From Rhizodiscina lignyota (taxonomy: Eukaryota > Ascomycota > Dothideomycetes > Aulographales > Rhizodiscinaceae): a stretch of DNA of 64,000 nucleotides. A program made the translations under genes and the position numbers. The notes beneath the pieces were generated by a model. That model ran no database searches and had not been told where the DNA came from. It was given only the letters and a program-made list of their open reading frames with translations. The stretch is from contig ML978123.1 of assembly GCA_010015805.1 (NCBI GenBank), positions 3,162,001 to 3,226,000 of the forward strand, given 5' to 3'. The first letter of the stretch is position 1. Every line of letters starts with the position of its first letter. Below, piece after piece: positions 31,200-40,828 of the stretch.

Positions 31200-32138
31200 G
31201 GCGGCGACACAGATGTATGTGCAATGTGCCTCACTTCCTGCTCTTGGGTGCAGTGACGCGGTGTTGAGTGTTGTGGTCAAGGATGCGCGTAGCCGTGAAA
31301 TTGGGCTGCGGCGGAGACGATTCCGCTGCTCTTGCTGTGCTGCTCGCTACCGGGACATGTCTTGCACGAGGCAGAGCGAGTGATTGAGGGACAGCGAAGG
31401 TGAAAAGAGCGACTTTGCAGAGTGACAGCGCAAAGCGGTGAAAAGAGACAGAAGAGCAGGTGGGATGGCCCGACGCAAGCACTTTTGAGGTGGTTAGCAC
31501 TGCCAGCCACTCCCGCCAGCCCAATATTACGGAGGCGGCGCACCACGACCACCGCGGACCGCTGCCGGACCAGATGAGCAAGAGAAGTGACGTCGAGAGA
31601 GGGATAGCTAGGCACTTATGCTAGATTGCGAGCCAGCTCTCGCGCCATATTCCGGTGCGCTGGTGGAGCGCGCATGTGCTGAGCACGCGGCCGCCAATCC
31701 CGGCCTCTCATGTGCCGACAGCGAGCCGGCCTCGTACGTCGCACGCATCTCTCCGAAGATTTGACATCTGCGAGTATCTGAGCTGTACGGTATGTAGCAC
31801 AAACGGTGCCTGGGGCACGTGAAACGCGTTCGACGCAGGTTGGTTGTGGCTGTGCCGGTTAAGCTCGCGGCTCGAACGCTTAAGAATGTCTAAGCATCGG
31901 CCGCGCCATCACTTCTTCTTCCACCTTTCGCCTTTCAATTCGTCATCGCGAGGTGTTTAACAGAGCGCTCGGTCGCTTCCGGTAGTCCGATTTAATACTC
32001 CTCAACTACAGCTTTTCGTCAGGTCGATTTGAACCTCATCTTCCTGCATCTCACACGCAAGGCACACGATCAGCGTCGCCACATCGTGCACTGCCGCGCA
32101 ATCCCATCAACCTCATCTTCTACACTCCAGAAAGCATC
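31200..32138. other. divergent upstream region, 0.94 kb
   Basis: Between the membrane protein (minus) and the CYSTM-type gene (plus). ORFs here (31231-31581, 31608-31802) lack family features. The 120 bp before 32139 is C/T/A-rich as fungal leaders often are. Confidence 0.4.
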
Positions 32139-32585
32139 ATGGCGCAGAAATACGTACGTGCCATTAGTCTCTTCTAGCTGCAATCTACATACAATAGATT
32201 GCAATTGCTAACAAACCCACAGGAACCACCGTCCTCCCCACCCCCAGGCTATCCGCAACAACCGCAACACTTCGACGCCGGCCCAGCTTACCCCCAACAA
32301 ACGCACAACGGCCAAGGCGCCGCACAGGACTTCTACGGTGGCAGCCCTCCACCTCAGCAGCAAGGCTACTACGGCAGCCCACCACCACAGCAGCAAGGCT
32401 ATTACGGCCCACCACCAGGCCAGCAGGGCTACTACGGCCAGCCGCAGGGCATGTACTATCAGCAGCAGCCACAGGGCGGGTATTACGATGGGAGACGAGG
32501 CGGCGGTGGTGACGCACTGGCGACAGGCCTATGCGCTGGGTTGTGCGCGAGTTTGTGCTGCTTGGATTTGTGTTTGTTCTTCTAA
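32139..32585 (+). CDS. small Gln/Tyr/Pro-rich protein with a C-terminal cysteine-rich membrane module (CYSTM-like)
   Basis: Two exons: 32139-32153 (only MAQKY) and 32223-32585. The intron 32154-32222 runs GTACGT..CACAG. The product is 125 residues. The body is low-complexity with tandem units of the form PPPQQQGYYGS / PPPQQQGYYGP / PGQQGYYGQ (32345-32440), then a GRRGGGGDALATG hinge and a Cys-rich hydrophobic end (LCAGLCASLCCLDLCLFF). This is the layout of CYSTM and related rhodopsin-tail-like proteins, which are small tail-anchored plasma-membrane proteins implicated in stress tolerance. The first exon is set by the GTACGT donor and is short but typical of the family. Confidence 0.82.
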
Positions 32586-32992
32586 GCGAAGAGAGGCTGA
32601 GGGTGCAATGGTTGAAGCAGTGGAGGAGCGGTGGGAGATGAAAAGATACAGCAAGAGAAGAAGAAAGTGAAGGCAAACGACAGGGTGAGGAGGTGATAAC
32701 AGTAGAGGATGGGAGTAGCGACAAGTGAAAGGCGTTCAGATGGTGCAGCATGCAGCTTTTCGGTTCATTTCAGTTTGTCTGGATTTTGGGTTCTGGTATT
32801 GGACAGGGCATCTCTCTTGCGTCTGCGGGACAGGCTGATGATCTTAGGCGGCGCGCATATGCGTAGCCTCAGCTCAATGGCTCGAATGGCAACTACATGG
32901 TCTTAATTTTCCATATATGCCCACGATTAAAATCGCCTGAAAAAAGTAACCACGCCAAGGCCTTGAACCAACCTTAATGCAACCCCTGGAGG
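32586..32992. other. convergent 3' region
   Basis: 407 bp between stops of the CYSTM-like gene and the DUF3445 gene. No gene seen. Confidence 0.4.
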
Positions 32993-34455
32993 TTAGAACG
33001 GATAATTGTACACATCCTCCTCTTTATCCACAGGCAGACCGTTCTTCACCTGCTCCTCATGCTTCTTGTCAAGATACTCGAGCAACACGTCGCCATACCT
33101 TGCTCGCCCACGATAGCGCGACACGTCGTCGGACCAGCTGCGTACGGCAGATGCCAAGCGGCCGGGCACGTACGGCTCCTCACAGATCTCGGCGATGGGA
33201 TGGAAGTAGGTGCGGATGGTGAAGACGACTGCACCAGTCTTTGGGAGTCTGTCCATGATCATCAACACACGTTCCAGCGCATACCCTCCCACTCAAGGCC
33301 ACTATACGGGCAAGGAAGAGTGAGGAAAGGGAATAAAACTCACCGTCTGAGACTCTGCCTCTCACTCCTGAAATGATGATGCTCAATCGCCTTCCCCTTC
33401 TCCGCCGTATCCCAATTAAAGGTCTCGCCATCCTCACTTCCAATGCTCCAGCTCCACGGCAAATAATCATCAACCTGGATGAAATAATTATTCCTCAGCA
33501 TCGGCGCCTCCGGCCTCAGTCTCCTAAAGAAATTCATCATGCCCTTCTCCAGTCTCTCTTTAAACTGCGGTACATCACCACTCGTATGGATCTCGCTGAG
33601 CGGCATACGGAATTTGTCTTCTAGACGCCAGAAGCCCGCGAGGAGGATGGAACCGGCAAGCAGGTAATACTGGCCATCTGGCCGCTCAAACATGAGCGCC
33701 AGATCATCCTGCGTGAACCTCGCACACATCTGCATCGGATCCTCTTTCAATGGTCGCTCCACGATATTAAAGCTCTCCCCGCTCCACAGATTATCCATGC
33801 CCACCTCCGTCCTCTTATACAGAGAGGGATACCTCTGCGGCAGATAATCCACAAGCTCTTCCAGTAACTCGACTGCAGCGTCGTACGCCTCGGGCGCGGT
33901 GTGCGAGCAACGCGACCCGCGCTCTGCGATTCGCTCTGCTTTTAAGGCGTGGAATTTGGGGTAGTGGCTGTCCAGCTCGATCCACTCGTTCCAGTCCATG
34001 CTGCGCAGGCCCATGGTGACGAAGTACTTGGGCCGGAAGGGGCGGTAGGGGAGCGGTTTGGTGCCCTCGATTGACCAGTCGGGGTAAGGGGATGCGGCGG
34101 GGCGTCTGAAGGATGATGGTGTCCAGACTACAATGTGGATCAGTAATTGATATTGTGGGGGTGATCAATCGGATGGTGATTTACCTCCAGGCTCAGCCAT
34201 GGCGAATTTAGACTTTGTGGTTTCGGTGAAGACGCTTGGTTTCTCGACATCTGGAGTCCGTGGCGGTGCGGCAATTTTTCTCCTCTTGAATAATCGAATT
34301 ACAGTAACGGTTGCCCAAATGAATGTCACTGCCACAAGAGAAAGATATAAAATCGTTCTTGAATTCTTAAGAACATATTGCTGAGTATGAGCAGCTAATG
34401 CTTTTGCCCTCGCAGGGTCACACGCCCTCTTAACAAATTCTTTGATATCATCCAT
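32993..34455 (-). CDS. DUF3445 / heme-dependent oxidative N-demethylase-like protein with an N-terminal membrane anchor
   Basis: Three exons: 34185-34455, 33344-34127 and 32993-33248. Introns are 34128-34184 (GTAAAT..TAG) and 33249-33343 (GTGAGT..CAG). The product is 436 residues. A membrane helix lies near residues 33-55 (ILYLSLVAVTFIWATVTVIR) followed by a basic stop-transfer KRRK. The catalytic-type domain then begins at WTPSSFRRPAASPYPDW and includes PLPYRPFRPKYFVTMGLRSM, WIELDSHYPKFHALKAERI, ARFTQDDLALMFERPDGQYY, LLAGSILLAGFWRLEDK and NYFIQVDDYLPWSW. The last part is VVFTIRTYFHPIAEI. These are conserved blocks of DUF3445; related bacterial proteins are subunits of a heme oxidative N-demethylase acting on dimethylamine. 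The fungal substrate is unknown. The ATG at 34455 is preferred because it precedes the helix cleanly; the frame extends to 34569. Confidence 0.82.
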
Positions 34456-34796
34456 TGTCGAAAAATACTTCAGAGACAATTGACAATAGAAAATAATCGT
34501 GGAAGAGAGACCCAGCCACATATATCCCAATCGGCAGCGGGCCTCGACGTTTCTTCGCGGTCCAGACAAACAGCCAGTCGGCGCGATAAGGCGCGGGCAT
34601 TGATAGGCGCGCCTTGTTGCTCCACTGGCGGGGGATTAGTTGCAACCCGCACGCCCGCACTTGAATACCGCTTTGGGTTAAGATGACCCCAAGCACCGCC
34701 TGGGAGCAGATCAAGTCAGAGTTTAAATTTACTTCTTGCCGCCTTGGTGTCCGAGGATGATAGTATGATTCCTGCGGAATGCAATTGTTCATGTTA
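34456..34796. other. 341-bp region between ALG9 stop and DUF3445 start
   Basis: Promoter of the DUF3445 gene and 3' flank of ALG9. Nothing else seen. Confidence 0.4.
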
Positions 34797-36874
34797 TCAG
34801 GTGAGTGCCGGCTTCCGACGTAAGAGACAGTATTCGCCCCATTGCCGATGGTATTTTGCTGGGATGAACGACCAATTCGGAATCCAGATCAGACGTGCTA
34901 AAACGTTGGTTCGGCCTGCATCGAGGAATTCTTCACATTTTAGTTTCTCCCAGTTGTCGGTGTCGAGTATATACGGTGGTTCGAGCTTCGACGGCGAAGC
35001 TCTCGGAAAGTACGAATCCACCATGAAGCTGCAATGCTGGATATCAGTCTGCAGATAGTCAGCATCTTGATTCATTGTCATGGCGTGAGAATCAGCATAC
35101 ATATTTCCCAGGGTCTTCCCTATTTTCATCATTCATTCCGGACGGAATCAGCCAAGCTCCGGGGTAGAAGCCAAACCCAATATTTGCTTCGCTGAACTCT
35201 CCCGGCAGGAGACCACTGAATTCACTCTTGACAAACTTGACCTTCACACCATCAGGTAGATGATAAGACGAAGGGAAGCGGTACCATTCCTTTCCGAGGC
35301 AAACGGTATTTCCTGGTTGCGACACGCCGTCCTGTTGCAGTGGACTGTATACATGGAGTGGTGCGATATACGCCGTGCTCATTCCTGCCGTGCGGAGAAG
35401 TCCCGTCGTGATTGCTGTGAGCCCAAAAGCTAGCAAGGCGGAGAACTTTAGCCACGATGGTATGCGGCGCATCAAGCTCCCTGGACTGGGGTAATGGATG
35501 TAAGACACGACAATATGAAGAGATATCGCGGCGTTTAGCGCCAAAGCCGGGTAGATGGGATACATGAACCGTTCCTCTTTGTGAGGCTGCGAGGTCATGA
35601 TGGCAAGCCATAGATAGAATGGCATGAGGAAGAAGACAGTACGAAAGACGGACTGCTTCGACGTGGGTTTCCAGAGGATGAAGTGTTGCAGCAGGAGCAA
35701 TGGCATCGAAAGAAGGGCAAGGAGAAACCAGACATTGAAATTCAGGAATAGATTGCGGATGTAGAAGTGCCACGGCTCTGTGCCATAGATGTTTGGACCT
35801 TTGCCGGAGCCACTGAAGACGTTGTAGAGGACGATGTTGAGTGGAACAGGAGCAAGCTTGCGATAGAAGAATGTATCGATGGAAACCTCAATGGCCTGAA
35901 GAACGTCAACTTACTCTGAAATTGTGCAGACTACTGATACGTGAACATACCAGCACAATTAGCGAGCGGACAGTGCCGTCTAACAGTCGTTTCACAGCGT
36001 CAACGGCATCGCCCGTCATGATGGCTACGAGAAGCTCCTCCAGGACAAACGGAAGGACCAGCGCAGACGCAAATGGCCAGCCGAGAATGCCTCCCACTCC
36101 AAACCAGAAGATGCCTTGAGCAGTTCGGGGGCCTCCTCGCCAGTCCATGAACGCCGCAAAGCCAAGCATAGTGCAGTACATTGCAAAGCTAGAGGGAAGA
36201 TACGCAACAGCAGCATGGAACATTCCAGTACTGCTGACCATCACAAACATGAAGATGACGGCGATCCTGACGCTCATTGTCCGTTGTATGACACTGAAGA
36301 GTCGCGCCTCACAGGCGGCACATGTGAGGGCCAGCACTGCACGCAGGAAGCGGAAGCCCATGAGCTTCCCACCGCCCGCGATTGGTAGCATCTGTCCAAT
36401 CTTGACAATAATGCCATGAAGGCCTGCGTATGTCCAGCTTCTGATGGCGTATTCTGGCGAGTACTCCCATGTCTGCAGTCCGTAGCCGTTTGTCAGGTAG
36501 TGCGTTGGCTCCCAGTAATTGAAGACCTCGTCGCAATCCTGGATAGGCGAGTGCAGGACAGAGACTATGTGAGCAGCGAAAAAAATGTAGAAGGCGTTTA
36601 TTGTTTGGAACCGAAAGTTTGCTTTGGCTGATGGTGGAGTGCTGGAGAAGTCAGCGTGCATGGCTGAATGAGGCTGAACGAACATTGAGGATTGCATGCA
36701 CTTACGACTGAGCCTGCCCAGCTCCTCGCTTTTCATCTGCCATGGCCAGTGATTCATGAAGCGAAGAAGAGTGAAGTGCCCGAGTAGAAGAGCAGTTCGC
36801 AGGTGCGGCTGTACTCCGTGTCTGTACAGATTTCCTCGGATGCGGCCCAAGCTTCCTGCAGGGGTGCGCGTCAT
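34797..36874 (-). CDS. ALG9: Alg9 alpha-1,2-mannosyltransferase (GT22, N-glycan precursor assembly in the ER)
   Basis: Adds two alpha-1,2 mannoses (the seventh and ninth) to the dolichol-linked oligosaccharide from Dol-P-Man in the ER lumen. Exons: 35951-36874, 35101-35895 and 34797-35048, with introns 35896-35950 (GTATGT..TTCAG) and 35049-35100 (GTATGC..TGCAG), both phase 0. The product is about 656 residues. It is polytopic. The GT22 first luminal loop reads PIQDCDEVFNYWEPTHYL near residue 113. Also seen are YLPSSFAMYCTMLGFAAFMD, IDTFFYRKLAPVPLNIVLYN, GPNIYGTEPWHFYIRNLFLN, PHKEERFMYPIYPALALN and GKEWYRFPSSYHLPDGV. The Alg9-specific C-terminal luminal region (DIQHCSFMVDSYFP, WEYCLLRR-like end) is completed by exon 3. 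The N-terminal about 90 residues are not conserved; the start could lie at a later Met, and a 42-nt intron there is possible. Confidence 0.9.
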
Positions 36875-36969
36875 GGGAAATTTTTGGATTTTAAGACTCG
36901 CCGTACTCCGTAACTCTTTTCTACTCCACACACCAAAACACAATTGTTTTCAACTTGCGTTAGCCCAGG
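36875..36969. promoter_or_regulatory. 95-bp divergent promoter between ALG9 and NAF1
   Basis: ALG9 starts leftward at 36874 and NAF1 rightward at 36970, the tightest divergent pair in the window. The stretch has T/C-rich and CA-rich halves. No specific site can be named. If ALG9 starts further inside its frame the gap widens. Confidence 0.5.
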
Positions 36970-39213
36970 ATGGAAGTCGACACGGAAGATTTCCCACTGT
37001 CACCATCCAAGCGTGTACGTCTACAGTCAACAGTCAATGAAATCGCCGACGCAGATGCGCAATTCGACGATACGGCCGACTTTTACGACCCCCCAGAGCA
37101 AGTGAAACTACCGTCCCCTCCTCGTACGCAGAATGTTGCAGAGGAAGATTATTTCAAGCAGTTAGGAGATGATATGGAAAGCGAGGCGAACTTGAAAGTT
37201 GAGGACAGCAACGCCGGCCAGGTTTCCAGTGGAATTGCTGTTCCAGGACACTCTCGAGAAGGCATTACCGTCATGCAGCCTGAGAGGCAAACCAGGGAAG
37301 AGAATGGATCTTCGGTCTCTCCAAATAAGGAAACGAAACAGGCCGACTCGGACCTGCAAAGAGACGTGTCACTTGGAGACTTTCCTAACAACACCGACCC
37401 ATTGGACACAAGTCAAGACAAGATGGATGTTGTGAAAGAAAAGCAACATGATGAGGTCATCAAGGGAGAGTCATTGATGGAAGAGAATGCGACTTCCAAT
37501 GTCGAGGAGAGTACGCTTCACAATCGCCATCCACCACCTCCACCACCCGTCAACATTAAATCACCGTCAGAAGGTGTGTCCACTGTAAAAATGGAATATC
37601 AAGATGGGGAGCATAACGCTGCACAATTGAGGCAAGCGGAATTCTTGGAAGCTGCGAAGCAGAATAGAGGCAGCCAGAATGCGGAATGGCAATTCGATTC
37701 CTCGGACGCCGAGTCTAGCGACGATTCCAGCGACAGCTCTGACGATTCTGACGAAGAAGATGAAAAGGAAGATGGCGAAGAACATGATGCTGAAGACGAG
37801 GAGATGCTGTTGGACCCAGCAGAGGCAGCTCGAATCCTCATGAGGGAGGATGGCGACGGTAGCGGTACTGGCTCGAGAGGTCCGATTCACAGCGCCAACG
37901 AAGTCGTCGATATGCAGTACCAGAAGCCAGACATCACCGTCACGCCCGAAATGGCCATAACTGAACTTGGTACCATCGACAACATCCTTGGCAACCTCGT
38001 GCTTATCCACGCAAACGTTTCTGGCGAATACCGAGTGCTGGAGTCCGACTCTCTTCTCTGTCTTGCAGACCGCACAGTTATTGGCGTGGTCTCAGAGACG
38101 TTGGGGAGAGTTCAAAAGCCTATCTACACTGTGGGATTCCAGAGAGAGTCGGAGATCACGGAAGCAAGCCTCACGAAAGGAACAAAGATCTTTTACGTTG
38201 ATGCGCATTCTACCTTTGTGTTCACGCAGCCTCTCCAGCATTCGAAGGGCACGGATGCCTCCAACATTCACGACGAAGAGGTGTACGGCGAAGAAATTGA
38301 GTTTTCAGACGACGAAAAAGAGGCTGAGTACAAACGACAGCAAAAACTGGAAAGGCAAGCCAAGAAGGCCGCTACACAGCAAACTGAAAGTGGTAACGAC
38401 ACGAGACACCGTCCATATGCTACGGACCGCAATGGCTATACACAGTATTCTCCGCCCGCCGCGTATCCGTCGTCTATCAACTACGATGATGAAGATGAAG
38501 AGGATGGCATGTACAAGCCACTTGCAAGACCGGATAATCTGCACCAGATGATGGGTGCTCCACCTCCACCACTTGAGCAGCGCTTCAATGTGCCCCGTCC
38601 TGGCTTTAACAATCGTGGAAGAGAGTTTCGGGGACGAGGTGGGAGAGGTAGAGGAGGGCGTGGTGGTAGGGGAGGCTTTGGCCGTGGCGATCATAGAAAT
38701 GGTGGTGGAAGAGACCGAAGGGGCAGCTTCAACTCCACCAATGGACAGCAGAACTCCAACCGTCGGGAAGACTTTAGCTCTCAGCATGGACAGCCATATG
38801 GGAATGACCGTCGCTCTCAAAGCCATGATCTTCCTGCATATCCACCGCCACCAAACTCCTGGTCCCCGAATACTCCCAATCCGTCTGCATTCAACTTCAA
38901 CGCCACTCCCCAGCAGCCCCCGTTCAACTACGGTCAGGCCCCGTCTCCAGCCGTTCCCGCCGGTTCATTCGTCAACCCAGCCTTCTTCGCACAACAAGCA
39001 CAGCAAGCAATGCAGTCTGGCGCCTTCCAATTCCCGCCGCCCCAAGGTGCGCACCCACAGATCCAAGCCGCCACAGGCGGAATGCTTCAGCAGAACTGGA
39101 GCCCGCCGCAGGCAAATGGCTCTTCATCTTCACCCATCAACGCGCCCAATGCGCAGGCAACGCAGTCGTTGCAGAGTCTCATCCAGAGCTTGACGCAGCA
39201 GCGAACAGGTTAG
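36970..39213 (+). CDS. NAF1: H/ACA snoRNP assembly factor Naf1
   Basis: Binds Cbf5 in place of Gar1 during assembly of H/ACA box snoRNPs in the nucleoplasm. An intronless 747-residue protein. Residues 1-240 are acidic and disordered. An extreme Ser/Asp/Glu tract (about 243-278) is followed by LLDPAEAARILMRED. The Gar1/Naf1 core (about 328-424) has MAITELGTIDNILGNLVLIH, GEYRVLESDSLLCLADRTVI and VQKPIYTVGFQRESEI, then an LTKGTKIFYVDAHSTFVFTQ strand. The C-terminus contains FSDDEKEAEYKR, an RGG-rich block (about 547-588, GRGGRGRGGRGGRGGFGRGD) and a Gln/Pro/Asn/Ala-rich tail. Length and order match fungal Naf1. The RGG block is a probable RNA-binding and arginine-methylation region. A perfect ORF with no splice signals needed. 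Confidence 0.94.
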   Translation: MEVDTEDFPLSPSKRVRLQSTVNEIADADAQFDDTADFYDPPEQVKLPSPPRTQNVAEEDYFKQLGDDMESEANLKVEDSNAGQVSSGIAVPGHSREGITVMQPERQTREENGSSVSPNKETKQADSDLQRDVSLGDFPNNTDPLDTSQDKMDVVKEKQHDEVIKGESLMEENATSNVEESTLHNRHPPPPPPVNIKSPSEGVSTVKMEYQDGEHNAAQLRQAEFLEAAKQNRGSQNAEWQFDSSDAESSDDSSDSSDDSDEEDEKEDGEEHDAEDEEMLLDPAEAARILMREDGDGSGTGSRGPIHSANEVVDMQYQKPDITVTPEMAITELGTIDNILGNLVLIHANVSGEYRVLESDSLLCLADRTVIGVVSETLGRVQKPIYTVGFQRESEITEASLTKGTKIFYVDAHSTFVFTQPLQHSKGTDASNIHDEEVYGEEIEFSDDEKEAEYKRQQKLERQAKKAATQQTESGNDTRHRPYATDRNGYTQYSPPAAYPSSINYDDEDEEDGMYKPLARPDNLHQMMGAPPPPLEQRFNVPRPGFNNRGREFRGRGGRGRGGRGGRGGFGRGDHRNGGGRDRRGSFNSTNGQQNSNRREDFSSQHGQPYGNDRRSQSHDLPAYPPPPNSWSPNTPNPSAFNFNATPQQPPFNYGQAPSPAVPAGSFVNPAFFAQQAQQAMQSGAFQFPPPQGAHPQIQAATGGMLQQNWSPPQANGSSSSPINAPNAQATQSLQSLIQSLTQQRTG

Positions 39214-39636
39214 GACGCTTAGAAGATTAGATGATGAGTTGATGTTACTTCTCTTTAGGATATCATATGAATCTGCTGCCCACCTGGCATTACAGCAGAC
39301 GTCCTGGCATGCAACTGGAGGAGCATTTGGATTCGATGGACATTACGGATTCATGTGAAGATGAATCCTGAAGTTTCTGGGATTTGTTACATGCGTGTGA
39401 TAGTTGTCTTAGAGTGAGATTAATTCTCGCTCAGAGAAAGGCCAACACGATTCTCAATCTTACACGCGTGTGATAGCGAGCTTGAGGTGAAATTACTTCT
39501 CTCACAGCTGCCAACGCAGTTCTCAATCGTTCAGTCATTTCGCCAGCTGCATTGAAGAAGCATTCCGTACGACGTTCCATACATACCCTGAACAATATTC
39601 ACTTCATCCAATATCCTCTTCCAGTGTCTTCCTGAT
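39214..39636. other. convergent 3' region with a short tandem duplication
   Basis: 423 bp between NAF1 and the next stop. It contains the 73-bp duplication at 39386-39531; otherwise nothing seen. Confidence 0.45.
39386..39531. repeat. imperfect 73-bp tandem duplication
   Basis: Two copies, 39386-39458 and 39459-39531. The shared pattern starts with TTACAYGCGTGTGATAG, continues through TGAGRTTAATTCTC-type and GCCAACRC blocks and ends in TTCTCAATC. Copies differ by scattered substitutions and one or two small indels. It lies 170-320 bp after the NAF1 stop, probably in or near its 3' untranslated region. Confidence 0.7.
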
Positions 39637-40134
39637 TTACGAAATGACCCGCAGCAGCGCTTTCAAGAAGCCCTCCTCCTTCGCCTCCCCCCGCGGAAAG
39701 GTCCTTCCCCTAGTGTGCCTCCTGAACTTCCGGAAATTGTCGAAGACATGAACAGCCTGTCCAGTGCGCCGCGCGTCGACGAGGTCGACATTGTTGACGA
39801 GAACGCCTTTTAGAGCCTAATGACGCGTATCAGCTACCGTAACCATTCTGACATGAAAAAAGAGCTCAGCCCATCACACCTTTCTACACTGCGTGATACT
39901 TTGTGGCAGTGGATCAATCCCGACTTCATTGCACAGAGCCTGCCATCCTGCCAGTTTCTCAGCGCTTGCTCCGTATTGTGTCGAGAACTCCGACTGTATT
40001 GCTCGTCCACGCTCCTGTCTCCATGTGTTGCTGCGACGCTCCCATCCTTGATGCTGAGCGAGGCGAGCGAACTCGTCGTTGAAGGAGGTGGTGGGGTCTG
40101 GAACGAACCCAGGAAAGTGAGAGAAGTAGGACAT
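39637..40134 (-). CDS. conserved fungal hypothetical protein, small
   Basis: Two exons: 39880-40134 and 39637-39816. The phase-0 intron 39817-39879 runs GTGTGA..TTAG. The product is 144 residues starting MSYFSHFPGFVPDP. I know this pattern from many Pezizomycotina proteins of similar size without assigned function: a 'YFS.FPGF..P..S...EF.RL....GW' opening, a helical middle (FSTQYGASAEKLAGWQALCN), then SITQCRK joined to ALKGVLVNNVDLVDARRTGQ and FPRGEAKEEGFLKALLRVI. It is soluble, with no signal peptide or membrane segment. The spliced junction CRK/ALKGVLVNN restores the family order. The ATG at 40173 is an alternative start. Confidence 0.78.
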
Positions 40135-40828
40135 GGCTGTGTGGAAAGGTAGTCTTCTAATCAAATATTGCAACGAACCGAAGCGATTTCCTTCAACTCA
40201 AATACTAAAAGCCATGGCTAGACTATAAATGTATTGGATATTTGCTCATTGAAAGCCTTGAATGGAAGACAATGCTTGCTAAGACGTGCTGATAGACACG
40301 GACGCGGCTACGTGCCTGTCTTGCAAACAGACAAGATGAAAGGACGGGTTTGGCGGACGGCGGCATGCTAGCGTCTGGTGTACGCGCAAGCCAAAAGGAT
40401 GATGGAATGATCGAGAAATAAGATGGAATCTCACAGAAATCAGAAAACCACTCGGCGTTGAGAATGAGACCAATTCGATGCAAAGATGTGTGACCCAATT
40501 CGGAGATTTTATTTTCGTTATGGACTGCACTCAGCTTACGGCGGAAGCAAGCAGCCCTGTCAGCATGGGTTCTACCAGTACAAACCAGATATCTTCTCTT
40601 CTGTCCCTGAGCTCTGGCTATATCGCAAAACAAATCCACAATACTGGGTATCCGGAAACCTTCGTGTCGTTGCCCCAATGGTTGTGCTCTCAGTGTCTGT
40701 CAACAAACATGATGTGAGCAATCCGGAGGAAGTGACCACGCTACGACATTTGAGATGGGTCTAAACATTCGTAACCATATGGAAGCCAGAGGACGGATAG
40801 ATGGTTTGAGGTCGAACACTACGCTGCC
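40135..40828. other. 694-bp intergenic stretch
   Basis: Upstream of the small hypothetical gene and downstream of SUA5. ORFs of 79-151 codons on both strands (for example 40223-40678 minus) overlap one another and have no family signature. No gene called. Confidence 0.4.

Noticed and set aside
36660-36720. A GTAAGT donor inside the ALG9 N-terminal coding region suggesting an extra intron
   Set aside because: The obvious acceptor shifts the frame. Only a 42-nt intron with a poor branch site would keep it, and the unspliced frame is already open, so I left it as uncertain.
40223-40678. A 151-codon minus-strand ORF between SUA5 and the small hypothetical gene
   Set aside because: It overlaps similar-sized plus-strand ORFs, has no recognisable family or splice partners, and its composition looks non-coding.
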